In this document: in pieces, positions 35,761 to 57,449 of the stretch
Layout of the letters: each line of letters begins with the position of its first letter
How positions within the stretch are numbered: the first letter of the stretch is position 1
Assembly (NCBI RefSeq): GCF_022539665.2
Contig: NC_081331.1
Location: forward strand, 10,199,534-10,263,533
Length of the DNA: 64,000 nucleotides
Reading direction: 5' to 3'
Source: Daphnia carinata
Taxonomy: Eukaryota > Arthropoda > Branchiopoda > Diplostraca > Daphniidae
The notes under the pieces: model-generated
What the model was told of the DNA's origin: nothing
The model's database searches: none
Seen by the model: only the letters and a program-made list of their open reading frames with translations
Position numbers and translations under genes: made by a program

Positions 35761-35899
35761 CCGGTCCAGGGGGGCGATTTCGATGTGTCGGAGGGACGCC
35801 GTGTGGAGGAATCACGAGCAAAACCACAAAAGAAAAAGACCTTGCTCCTCTCTTTGCTGCCATTTAAGTAGTTGTTAACTATCACGCTTGCGCTTCAAG

Positions 35900-38800
35900 C
35901 CATCCCCCTTTACACACATCTCTTGTAAACCCAACTAATTGGAAGCCCAGATGATGACCTTTTCCTTTTTACATTCAAGGTTTTTTTTTTTTCTTTGTTT
36001 TTAAAGTTTCGTTTCAAAATCCCCCCGCACACAAAAAATTGGGAGTTGAAAATGAGATGAGGGGGGGGGGGGAGAACCGTGCCGAGACTACTGACGCTTG
36101 TTAAAATCAGTTCGTTCTTATAGTGGAACAACACGGTTTTCGAAAGTGTTTCGGATGCAGCAGCACATAAAACTTTTTGCCTATCCATCGTTTCCCTCCT
36201 TATACTAAACAACTAATTATCGCCTTCACGGCTGCATATTACAAGGCAGCCCCTTTTTTTTTTTCTCTCTCTAAATCGAGAGACAAAGAATCGGTCTGGA
36301 AAAAACAAACAAAAAAAACTCGTGTTCTAATTGGATTCGCTGTTTGTTGACATCCCGAAGAAAGTTTTCTTCTTTTCTTCAGTTCGTTATTCAGATTTTG
36401 TGATGCTTGTTTTGGGTGGGGGTGGAGGACAGGCAGAATACACAATACAAGCGGGAGTTTGACAATTGAGACACGACAATAATAGCAATGATTGTTTGGC
36501 CTCTTGTTCTACCTCAGACATTTTTACATTGTTTGGACAAAGTTTTGACATGCTTGTTTGTTTCCTTTTCTCATGTCACAAAAAAAGAAATAAATAAGTT
36601 GTATTATAAAGGAAGGAAGAACGTGAGGATTGTGCTGTCCGAAAAAACAAGCAAACGGCTGTTGTTCTCCTCCCCCCCCCCTCTTCGTGACACACATCAC
36701 TCATCAACTATATAGCCACCCACTTCCTTTTTTCGACTAAAGTTGAAGGCATAATCTTTTCCATGATGTACCAATAAAGGCCCGACCTTCAGATATCAAC
36801 CATCACAAATAGACAATCGGAGGAAGATTGCGTTCAAGTCGCAAACAAGAAGAAGAAAAAAAAAAAAAATGAAACGTCCTTCAAGAATTGTTTGCCTGTT
36901 TTTATCATTCTCAATTTTTTTTTTTTTTCTTCTGTTGTCGTTCATCCTGTCGGTTGTTCTTATCCAGCCAACAGATCCCCACCCCTCTTCTCCGGATGCG
37001 GGTCCTCCTCCATGCCGATGGCTTCGAAAGGGATGGGCGCACCCCATGTGCCACGGAGAGATGCAAAGCTTTATCGGACAGGAACATGTGTTAGGCGTTA
37101 ACACGGCGGCGTTGAAAAAAAAAAAAAACTGACATCCAAGACCTTCCGGTTTGACATTTTTAAGGGACCCTTCTTCGCGACAGTTCCTTCGCCGTTTTTT
37201 TTGTGCGTCTTTAATAGACGGGAAACCCACGTGCACGATTTTGTACCGTTGTGTTTTTTTGTTTTTTTTTTCTTTTAAAAGGGGATGACAATCTGTTCAG
37301 ATCAACTTACGAGCCGATGAACGTGCCGTCAAAGATTTAAAAGAATAGAAAGCTGCGTCTGTTATGGTAGGTCTTTTAAAAACATTAAAAAAAAAAACAG
37401 GATGTTTTGTTGTCTGGGTAGGCCCCACGAACGTCGGGACCGTTCAGACTGTGACACAATCAATTTATCTGTTCAAACTCGCTCTAACTATGGGTGTTCG
37501 CTTTAAATTTCTCTCACCCCAATAGACCCCACCCACGTTTTTGTGTTATTGCTTTGGTTTTGTTATTGTTCAAAACTTTTCGTTAACTTTCCCTCGTTCT
37601 TCAAAACACGTGAGTGACGTACGAGCTTTATACCCTTGCCAATCGTTCACTCTCACTTTTCGCATAGGTAAAAACACGATGACAAACGTGAAACAACTAT
37701 CCTACATCTTTTTTTCATAAAAATTGTTCATAAAAAATTATGAAATAGTAGGGCTTTCATTTTTTTCTTTGTTTACTCCATTTTTTTTTTTTTTTGCCTT
37801 CATTTGTTAACGAAAGAGAGAGTTTTTAAAAAATTTGAAATTTTTTTTGCTAAAAACCAAGTCACGTTTTTTTTTTCTTCTCCCCTCTTTTGTTTTCAAG
37901 TTTAGTTTTTTTTTTTTTTCCAGCCCCACCGTATGTTTTTTCTACACTATTGCGATCAAGGGTAGTAGGTCCGAGTAACCCAAACCCGACCCTATTGAAA
38001 CCTCTTCGTGATTACCAACAGCTGACCAGCGACCAGTTCGTTACAAGAACATGTCTAAAGTTTGGGCAGGGGAGACTCAAATTGCAGCCCCAGAGGGTGG
38101 CAAAAGAGAGGGGTACCTTACTTCTTTGTTGATTGTGATGTAACAATGTCCACTCGAGATAATTTTGTTATCCCAAGTTTAAATGACCCCCTCGAGAAAT
38201 GACCTTTAAAAAAAAAGATGATTTTGAACAACAGCAACAACAACAACAAAAAAAAAAGAAAATCACAAAGAATAAAAGCTGAAGGGCGAATCGTTTCCGC
38301 ATTGTTTTCAACGCATCCGAGACAGACCTTGCACTCGATTGCAAACGCATTAAAAACAAGTGTACATCTAACAATAAGGTATCAGCTTAACGGGCGTGAG
38401 ACGCTAACCACCAAGAAAACCTCAAACTCGCGTTCCATTTCTCACGCGAAATCTCGCGGTTTTTTTTTTTTTTTCAAAATTCAGAGTCACAGCTTTTGGC
38501 GTGTGATGGTCACTTTTGCTTCGTGTTATTTTTCAATTTCGGTCGGTGTGACTTTGGGGTTGGAAGACGAGCAGGAGGATCTTCTTTCAAAAACCGCATT
38601 CACTCTCTTCTATGTCAATGTCACTACATTTTTTTTTTTTTCCTATTTATTCATTCAAAAAAAAAAAGTGGTTGTAGTGGTGGGTGGCAGTCGAAATAGA
38701 GAGGGGGACTCTGTGACCGAGTTTGTCGCGGTTCCGCTGAGATGATTCCGAAAAGGGACCCATTTCGGGAAAATGGGGAGAAAAAAAAAGGGACTTTATG

Positions 38801-41800
38801 TAGTCGGTGGGGGCGAAGTTTCTCATGATGAGGAACATCATGACATATGCATAGACACACCCCCCGAAACATGTGCTGCACCCCCGTTTTACTTTCCCCC
38901 CTCAAACTAACCAGCTTATAACACGCATTAAAAAAAAAAAAAAGACAAAAGGAAAGAAGAAAAAAAAAAAAAAGAATGGTAGGTTATAGCCTATAATGTG
39001 TGACGAGGACATCTATTCCCACGGAGCAGGTTCCGACAACCTGTGTTACGTTATTGGTTCGCCACCACCCAAAAAGCCCCCTCGATCAAAGCATTTTTTT
39101 TTTTTTGTTCATGTTTCTTTTCAAGACCCACTCACGCGTTTCTGAACGATTGTGATCAAACAAGACAAAGGGATTTGAAAAAAAAAAAACAAAGTAAACA
39201 TCTGTTTAACAGGTTATTGGGTATGTTCGATTCCACCCATAACAGTATGGCAACGTCAATATTTTTCGATATCTTCACGGCCAGAATAAATGGCCACTAA
39301 CTAAAAAACATGAACTCTTAGGATCCCAGATGGTCCGGAAGGAGGTACACGGATGGATGATTTTTTTTTTTTTTTTTTTTAACTTTTTGCCGTACCAATC
39401 CCCCCTCAAAAAAAAAGGGAGAATCCAACAGCGCAAGTACGAAGAAAAAGAAAAGAGTTTTCGGCTCTACGATGTGAACGGAAGTTAAATGGCTGAGCAA
39501 GGAAATGGAACGATCCCACGGACGAAAAACAAGATGAGTTTCCCTCTTTTTTTTTTTTTTTTTTTTTCTTTTCTCACTACATGGGGCGAAACGATGTGAC
39601 GTAGAAACCGGACCTTCAACGAGGCACTTCTCTTTCAACAATAATAAAACACCACACGCCGCAGTGGTTTTCTTTTTTTTTTTCTTTTTTTTTTTCCTGT
39701 TAAAAATCTCATAAACGAGGTGGATAGTATAAGAAAAAAAAAAAATATGAACGAAAAGAAAGAAAAACGAACTCGACTAAAATGAGACAAGGACAATTTT
39801 TTTTTTTTTGTTTCTTTCCAGAGATGCGTGATACCCACCACCATCGGTCACGGCGAGCTCGTACGAATTACACACACGTGTATGTATCATGACGATTTGT
39901 AATTATCCAATCGGAATTTAATAGCTCACATCCTCGAAAAAGAGGGACTCATTTAACATGATGAAACACAGAGAAAACCTTTGATCCATCATTGCTCGCA
40001 GTAGTTGGCCCCATCGTCTTAGTTATGCAAGGAAACTAGTAGAGATGAACGCATCGTCAATTTGGCACGAGTACAAACGGGGAAAACGAAAAAAAAAAAA
40101 AAAAAAATAGACGTCCAACATCGACAAGGTCGTTCACAGCGCGAAAAAAAAAAAAAAGAGAAAAAACTTTCATCATTTTTTTTTTTTTTTTCCTGACCGG
40201 TTTTGAATAAAAAAAAAAAAAAATTCTTTTTGGGGTCGAAGAAATTTCTGAACGCACGAGCCACGAACGGGAGAAAAAAAAAACGAGATTCTAATTTTAT
40301 CAGGTTTTGACGACTTTACGGGACCGTATATTCAAATAGCCTGTCGATAATGGCGCAATATTCGACGTAACTTGTGAGACGGGTCATTTTGACCCACAAA
40401 AAAAAAAAACAAAAAAAACGTGCGAGCAAAAATAATAATAAAAAAAGATAACTTGATGAATCCTTAATTCTTGTTGAAATCCGCTGGCAATTAAAAAAAA
40501 AAGAAATTGAGTATCTAACACTGCGATTGGATGACGTTTCGTCTGACTCAAAGGTGTGCATGTTGTGCAACATTGGCTCACGATAGGCGCGTGGGAGTCC
40601 ACTAAAAATGAAGATCCTCTTTTAAAGGCACCAGGAAACGACTGAGACGACGCCGACGCCGGTGACGACTCACGCGGGACACTTAAAGAAAAAAAACCCC
40701 TACGCCTTTTTTTTTTTTTTTTTTTTTTTTTCCCTCAATTGCCATCGATGACGAATTCAACCGCATTTTAATAGAACGTAAAAACAGCCGGAAATCAAAA
40801 GGAAAAAAAATCGCTAAGTGACTCACCTTAAATATTGAATTTCAATCCAAATCCACAAAGAGTAAAGATCAATCAAATATTCAAATTTTGACGAAAAATG
40901 TCGATGATTGCAAGAAAATGCAAGTAAAAACTTTTTGCACTTTTGGTCGCACTATTTAAATTTTTAACGGAACTTATTTGTCTATTCAAATTTGCCAGGT
41001 TCGGGAGTGTCGAGTAGCGTACAGAAAATTCGATACGCTTTTCGAATGGAAACGGGAAAGAAGCAGCAGCAACAACAACAAAAAAAAAAAACAACAACAG
41101 GGAAACGTTATTTTAAATAGCAAAACGAGCGTGAGATTGGGAGAACCTTTCGGTAGCGTGGCTTGCCAGCGACTGACTAGTGAACGGAAAGGAAACGGGT
41201 CCTATTCACTGTTCCAATGCCCGACCCCATGACAAAAGTGGGTGTGCGTAGTTCCAGCACCCTTAACTTCTTTTTTTTTTTTTTTTTTTTTTTTAAAGGG
41301 CTCCTGTGCCCAGTCGGTGTAGTAATGTTTAGCCTGGAGCATCATTTCTCACAAAAAAAAAAAAGTATGTAGTTATTCTTTTGTTTGTTGAATTTGCTCT
41401 CCCCCCCTTCCCGTTTTTTAAATGTACGGGGGCCCAGCGCGTATATCTTTCTACATGCACCATATTTTACACGTATCTACCTGTTTACTGGAACTACTGG
41501 AGAACCTATGACGTCTATTTCCGACAGAAGACAACATGAAAAATAACAAAAAAAAACAAAAAAGGGGAGCATTTCGAAGAAGAGCTCGACGCCTAAGGAA
41601 AAACAAAGTCATTTGAAAAGAAACAAAAATTAAAATACGGTCGAAGCCGTCCAGCACACATCTTCATTATGCAAATGGACTAACAACTCAATAAAAAAAA
41701 AAAATGGTAGCAGCTTGGCCCTTTTTTTTTTTTCTTTTTAAATGAAAATCCCTCCACAGTTTCACCACTGTAAAACAAACTTAATTGAAAACAACCATTC

Positions 41801-44800
41801 TCTTTTTGGCAAAACAATTCAATAATGGGCGCGCGGCTCTTCTTCCATGTCCATGGTCGCAGAATCCTCGTTTTTTAATGTCTTAACAACCCGAAAAACA
41901 GAAAGATCAGGCAGCAATCGCAATCACACATTCTTGTCATTTTGTAGACATTCAAATTCCAAAGACACCCTGTCGACTCGACTCACAAAAGTTCGTGTGA
42001 AAAAACACAACTGCACGTGATGATGATTGCGTGGTGACGCTTTTTATAGACCTTATAGTTTACATAGTCGTATATACCCATAGAGGGGCTCTGGGAATGA
42101 GAGAGAGAGAGAGAGAGAGAGAGAAGACTTTGGGTGTGGTGAGGAATGCGGCAATGAGGTCGGAAAGGTGAGTGATTATTACAATAATGACACGACGCGA
42201 CCGAATAGGGCGACGAACGATGCGACTCCCTCGCGCGCTAGCACGGGACGGTATCTATCTCGTATGTGCGTGTAAAAGGATTTTTTTCTTTTTTCTTCTT
42301 TTTGTTTCTATTTCGTTTGGGTTTTAGGGCGGCTTCGGCACCTGTATACGCTCCATTTGATTGCCGACTTTTTATACGACCACGGGCTATGAAACACTCT
42401 CGATGGCTCTGACAGCAGCAAAACAGGAAAAGGAAGGTTAAAAGAAAAAAAAAAAAAGGGACCGACTTCTCTTGGGGGAGGGTTTGAAATTTAGGTACTT
42501 GAATGTTGATTTTCTTAGTACCTTTAAAGAAAAAAAATGGCCTCGAGGTTTTTTTTTGTAGGGGAAAAAAAAATAAAAGAAAAACATAATCAACCATTGG
42601 TTTTTGTTCAAAAATAACGCAGTGGCTCATGTAAGGTGACAAAAGTATTGGCTGACGAAAGTATTGAAATGGGCGACTCGTTTATGCAAATATTACGCGC
42701 TGCCAAGTCGCTTACGTCAGCGAGAACACGGAACCAAAGCATTTGGGGAAAACATAAGTTTTGTCCGGGTTTTTACCATTTTCGTTAGTGTCGAAGAAAG
42801 TAAAATGAATTCGGTGTGAGGCGATGGACATCCTGGAAAGCCATTCAATTCACATTCAATCACTGCTACAACCAGTTAGTCATCAATCCTTGACGGATAC
42901 AACAAAAAAAGACTAAAAAAAAAAAAAAAAAGTACTACGAGAAAAAAAAACAAAAAAACATGTAAATCTTAACAGGGTATACACGTATATACTGAATCGA
43001 TTAGTGGTTATCCTCCCTCATGGTTTTTGCCTTGTCTGTACAGATACCTTTGATTGACTGCGGCTTTTTATTTTCTACGTTTCCTGTTCTTTTCTCAATC
43101 CTTGCTTTTTTTTTTTTCTTCGTCTGGTTGTTATTCTCTTACAGTCCGCAGTGTACCGTATCCCGTTATGCAAATCAGATTGCATGTTGGTAAGCTGTTC
43201 TCTATACCTCTTTTCCTACCAAAAAAAAAAAAAAATAAACCATAGGCTACGAAACCCCAAGAAAACCATTCCAAGCAAAAAAAAAAAAAAAAAAATTAAA
43301 ATAAAAGTATTTACCGAGCTGGCAGTACAACATCAACAGCGAAAGTGATTCGAACGTCGCTCGTTCATCACGAGAAAAAACATCAAAATATATTACTACT
43401 GCTATTTGTTAAATCTCAAGAAAATGTACAAGTAATAGAATTTTTCTTTAAAAAAAAAATATCCCTCAAAAACATTCATAAGAACTGTGTACGTTATGAT
43501 GTATGCAATGTTTCATAAACACAAACTCGTTGGGTTTTTCTTTTTTTTTTATTTCAAGTGCTGCAACTCTCCGAATACAAGAGATAGACGTATAGAGTAA
43601 ATATAGCAATAGAAGCCTTCAAGTTACCACTAGCGTCTTTCTCAGTGGGTTGTGTTTTGGGTAAAGACATCGGCTAGAAGATCACAATGTTGATGTGCCT
43701 CAAGAGCGAAGGACAATTTTCTTCGTGAAAAAAATGCGTAACAAAAAAGGGTCCACAACTATTACAAAAGCCCTAATCCTTTAATTTACGTTCGAACGTG
43801 TCACGCAACGTGTGTTGAATTTTAATTTATTACGTATTATGCTATAGAAATATTAGCCCTACCCCATAGGATTGCGTCAAGAAGACTTAGAAGGGTAAAA
43901 AAAAAAAAAAAAAAGGAAATCCACCTAATTCTTACTGTATACTACAAACTGGTTTCTATAAAAGATAATCGGCTTATCAATTTTTTTTTTTCGAAACTCA
44001 CCTCACTCAAGAGGGGAAAAAAAAGCTGTTGAAAGTACATTTTCCCCCCATACATTTATTGATTCTACGTAAGCAAAACTCGAACATAAGACTTAATATC
44101 CATAAGAATTGTTGGCTATGAAAAAAATGTAGACATTGTTCAGGGGGAATTGAATTCAAAATACAGTTAAGCAGTAGATAATTTAATGCCCTGAAGATAC
44201 TCTATGTATGTAGCACGTGGTTAAAAAAAAGACCATCCGTAAACGAAGGGGACGTCGAGAGGAAACGAAGGCAGTTGAAAAATAGGGAGAAATAAAACCA
44301 ATTATGAATAAGACAGGACAAGAGCAGTCTTGCGTAATAGACAAGGATGTAGACAAGTAGCACGCACTTCTTTTCTTCAAAAAAACCAAAATTCGAGTTC
44401 ATCCGGAGGTCACGACGCACGCTAAAGCACACGAGACGAGTATATATATATATATATAGATGACCGTTCATTATTTACCATTCTACGACATCCGGAGTGT
44501 GTGTGTGTTTGAGGGGGAGGCCGAGCTTTTGTGCGCTCACGTGCCCGCAAGTTGACCAAAAAAAAGATTTTTACCGAAAGAAAAAGGAAAACAAATCGGC
44601 CAAGAAACGAAGGCGAACAGGAAACGAAATTAACCGAGAAATACGGGCCACTATGTCGGTTGAGATCGGCCAACAGAAAACCCTCCTTCTCTCGAAAAAA
44701 AAAAAAAAAAAAGGAAAAACTATGAAAAAGTAAACGTACAAGTAATGAAGCGATTCCGGTCCCGACCAAAGACAAATATAAATCAAAAGGTATTTTCAGG

Positions 44801-47800
44801 ACGGCGAACGAAGTGAAAGACTTTGCATGAAAAAACTGTCAGCTAACCCGTACGACTCGTTCTACCACATAGACCCCTTTTTAACACGACTTACTAACAA
44901 ATAAAAATGGAGGGCGTATGTGATACAAGAAAATGATATTAGAAACCAATGAAACGTACCGGAATGACGACACGAGGACCCAGTCTGGATGTCGTTGGTT
45001 CAACGCGCCGACAGTAGATTCGTTTCGTAGATTACGCCAACCGCCTTTCTACACTGCACTTTGAATGGGGAGCACTAACAAATGCGTGGATATCATTCAA
45101 GCGACTAATAACGACTACACAATGGCAAAAGTGTTTCGAAACTGAGCAAATATTGAACCTTTTTCTTCATTCCCTTCTGTCTGAAAAACCAGAGGTGAGG
45201 GTTTTGAAAAAAAAAAAAATTAAAAGAGTGGGGGCACGAAAGCGAAAGAAGAAAAAAAAAAAGGTGTTTCGACGGTCGATGATCGCACACCTTGATGCCT
45301 ATCCGGCACGTCCGCCGAAGGCATCGTCTGTTTTGTCAAATACGTCGCTCTTCCTCTTCTCTTTTTTACCTTTCGTTCTCCACTACTTTTCCTTTTCTTT
45401 TTTCTTTCACCTATTTACTTTACGTTTTTTTTTTTTATAAAGGAAGAGGAAGAGTCTATACTTTTGCTGTCTATGTGTTTCTTTTTTTTTTCAATAGATT
45501 CTCGGTCTGGTGAGCCGTAAAAATAGCAATTTCATAGGGCCCCCCCCCGACGGCTGGAAACAGGATTTATTGCTGCCTGTTTAACATCAATGCTTTAGAG
45601 CTACTGCCCACATTCCTCTCGTTCAACACTCAACAATCACACATGCGGTTAGCAAGCACAATGACCACACTAATCTATCGATACATACACGTGAAAGTCG
45701 ATTGATTTTTATGCCATCGAAACTTCTAAACATTAGTTCAGGGTAAAAAAAAAAAAAAAACATCGATCTGGGACGGTTCCAATCTGATTGGATCGGGTTG
45801 AATAATTAATGATGACGAGAGTCGGATGTATTGATTGCGATAAACAGCTGGAGATGAAGGACAGATTTTCTATCCCTATTTTTTTCTGTTTAGCTTATTG
45901 TGGCGCTCCCTTGCGGGGGGAGACAAAGCGAAGGAAAAGGATTGTTTGATGCCAATGGACCTTCAGTCAAACTAATTGATTTCCTGACTCTGTTTATAGG
46001 AGCTCCGGCTGGCCGTGGAGTTAACCGCACGCCTTGAATCGACAGGAAGCACGCAGAGCCCATTCAGAATTTTTCTTCATTTTTTTTTTTTTTTTTTTTT
46101 CTCAAGATTTTTCTGTCCGTGTGTCCTGCCTCCTTTTCCCAACCTCGCCCAGTTCCGCCAATCACCGTAGCCTTTTAGCGCGGTAATCGATTTAGCCGTT
46201 TGATCCATGGAGAACACGACTGTGTAGTACGAAAGGAGACCGCGGAAGAGACGAATTTCTCGCTATAAATCACCATGAATTGAAGTGGCGCATTCAGATG
46301 TCAAGAGTCTGCTTATCATCATAAAAGGCCGCACTGTATTTATGAGCTGTTCCCAGTGCCAATAAACAGATTGAACATTAAACGATAAGATAACACTAGA
46401 GCATAGATTGAGAAGAACTTCGCAGAATCTTGGGTCGCCAATTAGCGCGTTTGGCCTCAATATTGGCTAAAGCGTTCAAGGAGAACAACAATGCCTAGTT
46501 GAAATGGGATCGTTTCCTTACCAAAGATAATATTGCAGTTAAACGATAACTAAAAAAAAAAAGTACTCCGCCAGTTTGTTGTGGCTTAAATCCAGGTCAA
46601 CATGTGCGTTTTTCATGTTGTGTAAACATTCAGCTTTACCGGAAGTCAATTGCAAATCGCATTAAAAAAAAAAAAACGGAATGCAATTTGAAATGAGCAG
46701 ATATGAAGGTCGGTTGATGGCCGATGGTTAATGAACCGAGATCATTATGGGTTCTGGGTGGGTGATGACGTATGCAAAATTATTCCTACAGACATTCGCG
46801 CAAAACAAAAAACAAAAGGGCACATCTGCTGAAAATGCGCTGTATAGATAGGAACGGATGGGAATAACGGAGCGGAAATGCTGAGCGCGTATGCAAATAA
46901 GACGGAAAAAGACAATCAGATATACAGTGGGAAATAAACAACAAAAAAAAAAAAAAAGAGGGTTGGGTCTTCTATATGTGAGCTATTGTTGGCTTTCTGT
47001 TGAAGCCTTACATTATTCGTTTCCAATAGATTTTTTGTTTTGTTTTTTCCATTTTTTTTGTTTTGTTTTTGTTTCCCATCTGTTTTCTCTGTGGGAGCGT
47101 GCTGGAAAAATTGTTAGGATTTGACGCCCCTTCCATCGGCTTCCTCGGTCGCTTATCGCTCCGCTTTTTTTTTTTTTCTTTTTCACTGGAGAATATGAAA
47201 CCTTTTATTGCGTTGAAAACAAAAAGCAAAACAACCCGAAATTCACGATACAGCTTGTTCCATTTTTTTTTTTTTTTTTTTTCCAGACTATGTAAAACTC
47301 GACGACGTCTGTCATTTGAGACGTACACAGAAACCAAATGACAGGGGGTCTACACTTCTGTGGCCAACAGGGGAAACCAAAAAGGAATGAACGATTTTGA
47401 CAAATTGTCATGTCCTATCGGAAATTAGGAATTGACTTTGAGTGGAGCAAGAGCTTCCTCGTGCAGCCGACCAGAAATGAGGAGGGGGGAGCGACGAATG
47501 GTGTGGGAGGAAGAAGAATATTATTTCTATCACCGAGCGGACGCACCACACCCATCGTCACGTGACCGGTAGATAAACTTGAAAATGACTCATCCAATTC
47601 GCGTACTACTACCAAGTGCTACGCCCTTTTTTTTTTTTAAATAAATTGTTTGAAATAAAGTTTTTTTTTTACGCTATCGAAAAAAAATATGTGGCAATGT
47701 TGATTACATGCGACATCGCCGGAATGCGGCCGTGGTATCGAAGGCCGCGGCACGCCAATCAAAAAAATGCCGCCTGATCGTACACTATGTAACGTATATT

Positions 47801-49102
47801 GTACTGTTATAGATGCAAAAGGTTAAACAAGTGCGTCAGGGTCATTTCATGGTCGTTTTTCGACCTTTTATAAAGGTCATCCGAGTCTCTCGAAACGTTC
47901 GGTGCCCTTTTCTACATATCAGAATTTTCTAGCCAGCGGCTGTATGTTTTAAAATGCAGATAAAAATGCAAGAACCAAAGGGGGAAAATGAACAAAAATA
48001 AAACAACAACAAATTTAATGAATATTAGCTTTGTTTGACTCTTGTTCCTGCTGTTGTTATTGCCAATCTGGCCGGAAGAAGGGGCTCCCCCTTGTGTGTG
48101 TGTAAATCGATTATAACATCTTACGAACGAGAGATCCGTGTGCAGGAATAAATGCAGTGCCCCCAAACACCCTTCGTTCTACTACCCTGGAAAACAAAAA
48201 AGAAAAACACTTGACGGAGTGCATCCCGCAGAGAGAGTGCACCTTATGGGCCGGATGAAAATGCACTTGCAGGTTAAAAGCAAGAAAGCGCACATAGGCA
48301 CGTAAGGTCGATGCAGAAAAATCAAGGGGGAAAATCTTGTTTGGCGAAAAAAAAAAGAGGAAACAACAACAAATACGGTTACAACTCGAGAGAAAGAGAG
48401 TCTCGGTTCATGATACCCTGCGACCTTTTGCTTTTTGCCGACAATCAATCCGCTCCCCCTCCCCAAATATCTAACCCTCCCCCCTCACTTGCTTCTCAAT
48501 CACTAACTAATAGGCCTTACAAGTTACACGTCCAATTTATTTACCTGTTTTTTCTTTTTCTTTTTGTCCTTCCGCCAGTAGGGAAAACACTAACACAAGT
48601 TTTAAAAAGAAAGAAAAAAAAAGAAAAAAAACTATACGACATGACGTGTAGATTCTGTAGAGAGGAGCGGACGTTAAGTGCTGCGCCGTACGAATGGGCA
48701 CGCCGCTGCACCTGTTTTCATGCCATTAGCATCGCACTTTATTTATTTATTTTTTTCTTGCCGATATTCGATAGTTTATATCGAAGAGAGGATTGGTTCG
48801 AAAGAGGAAAGTGGGGCCAAATCGATTTTGGCGTCGGTTTTAAATCGATTCCGGTTCCAGCAGCCGTTCCCTCCACATCCGCACACACGCATTTTGTGTC
48901 CTCATCTTGTTTTCGCTGGTTTGTAATGAAGTTTTTTTCTTTTTAAATTTTCTCCACTGCTAGAAGAATAAAAAGGAAGGGAAAAAAAAAAATAGATACA
49001 CAGAAGAGGCTGTATACCAGGAAGAAGGGAGGATAATAATCGTAAATGACTGACGATAAAAATTTCATTATCTGTATTTACAATGCAAGAAAGAGATAAA
49101 AG

Positions 49103-49155
<53 letters not shown>

Positions 49156-51160
49156 CAGAAATAAATAAAAGAAGAAAGAGAACGAGATTGTGAGGATATC
49201 TTTTTTGCTCGTTTTCGTCTTTGGGCATTCACCCATTTTTAGTGACAAATTCTTTTTTTTTTTTTGTTTTGTTGAAATATATATCGGACCAGTTGTTTTT
49301 ACTGTCGTCAATATTCTGCATGACAGTTTGCATGGATCTATAAATTTTTAGATTTGTTCAAAGTCACGAGGGAGGGGGGAATCGGGAGGGACAAATCAAA
49401 TACACTCACACATACACTCAAAACATTCAGACGTACGCACGAGGAGGAAAATGTGTTTCCAAAAATCAGGGCCCAAATAAATAAGAATGAAATCGATGAG
49501 GAAAAAAATTAGGATTCAATTAAAATAAAATAGAAATGAATATAGCTATACATTTAATTGTAGCCATTTTTTTTAAATTTAAAACTTTAAATTTCAATTG
49601 CGATTGTATTTATATATAAAGGGCAGGACTGCCGGAGTCTACGGTCGTCACATTTTTTTATGTATAAATCTTTATACAGCAATGTTTTTTATCATTGTTT
49701 TTTCTTCTCTCTTCTCCTTCACAATACCATTCATAGATGGCATCCACGAGCGAGACCCGATAAAGCGGCGGGGAATTTGAAAACTCTTAAATAAACCGAA
49801 CCAATGAAGCAGCTTCTATTTAAATGAAAAAAAGGGTGGGGGGGAGTGCAAAAAGTACCATTTCAAAATATAGAATAAGGGAAAACTACGGAACTTGACA
49901 AGAAAACGATCGATTGAAAAAGGCCGAACGCAGCGGGGAAACGAAATCGAACGATATGTACCTATCCAAATGTTTTGCGTCATTTTAGGCGGTTTACAAA
50001 GCCAACGACGAAAGTGCCGTGAAAAGAAGATCAAATCAAATAAGTAGAGAAAGAGAGGATTTCAATCAATAATGCGACTCCTTTGCAAAAATTGTTCAGA
50101 AAAAGGGAAAGCGGCTGCATTCAGAGAAGCTTCTGAAAAGCAAAAAGACGGACACTAGACTTGAAAAAAAAAAGGTTTGATTTTTGGTTGTTTCGAAATT
50201 GTTTGAATAATACAAATAGCGAGCACGACTGCACCAAAACATCTTCTGTTGCCAAAAATTATTTGTGGGGCAATTTCAAATGACTGTTGTGTTAGACGCA
50301 TAAACGCAGATGCCAAAAATTCTCACTGCACATTCGCATTTTCGCGCTTGACTTTGTCAAGGCAAACGAATTCAACTACACAATGTGTAGACACAACTAG
50401 TTCAATATTTCAAAGTCGAAAAATGGTCGATGACTTCCCTATCAACAAATACCATTGAAAAAAAAAAGATAATAATAATAATAATAATAATAGAAAATAA
50501 ATCAAAGAAAAATGCAGGAAAAAGTTGGTCGCTGATCTAATGACTAGAGTTTCATCAAAGGATCAAATCAAGGTGGGAGTGGTCAGTGTCGGTGTGTGGT
50601 GTGTAAGGCTGCGTACGTGAAAGACGTTTACACGGGATTAAGAAGAGGGAGAAGGGACGAACGGATATCAATCAATTTAAAAAAAAAAACGGGGAAATGG
50701 CGACAAAATAAAGGAGGGAAACCCAAAATTCAACGCTTTTTTTCCCATCCCAAAACGCCGCACTATAAAATATGTTTTACGCCGACATAAAAAAAAAAAT
50801 GCCGAGCGTCGGAAAACCAAAGCGGGAACGTCGACCGCACCAAATAAATACGAATATTTTGGGGGGAAAGAAAAAGAATTGAAGAAAATAATAACAACAA
50901 TTATCTCATTGTTATTTGTATCTTTTGTGTTCGGTATATACTTGCTATGTTTTCCTCTTCGTTTTTCTTTTCACGAAATAAGTCAAGTGAGAATCCGTTC
51001 AGCACCAGACGACGAGAAAAAAAAAAAACGGAGAGACCTTTTTTTTTTTAAAATATAGATGCGGCGTTGCCATGGGATTCACTGAAGCGAGAGACCAATA
51101 GAAAAAAAAAAAGTTAGACGTAAGCACGTGAAAAAAAAAAAAATCGTTAAACTATTTTTT
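35900..51160. other. Intergenic stretch with no supported gene
   Basis: Between the calcium-channel gene 3' end and the RA-domain gene 5' end. Very rich in A/T homopolymers, with (GA)n at 42100-42124 and 49105-49149. Long frames here are driven by poly-Lys and poly-Phe tracts. A GC-richer block at 36957-37110 could be an upstream exon but has no coding signature. Probably holds regulatory sequence and 5' exons of the RA-domain gene and the 3' UTR of the channel gene. Confidence 0.5.
49105..49149. repeat. (GA)n microsatellite
   Basis: About 45 bp of almost pure GA dinucleotide with a short imperfect tail. Confidence 0.95.
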
Positions 51161-51169
51161 TTTTTTTTT

Positions 51170-57449
<6,280 letters not shown>

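Noticed and set aside
48311-48946. 211-codon plus-strand frame, among the longest in the window
   Set aside because: Low-complexity composition, no conserved motif and no initiation or splice context; likely chance in A/T-run DNA.
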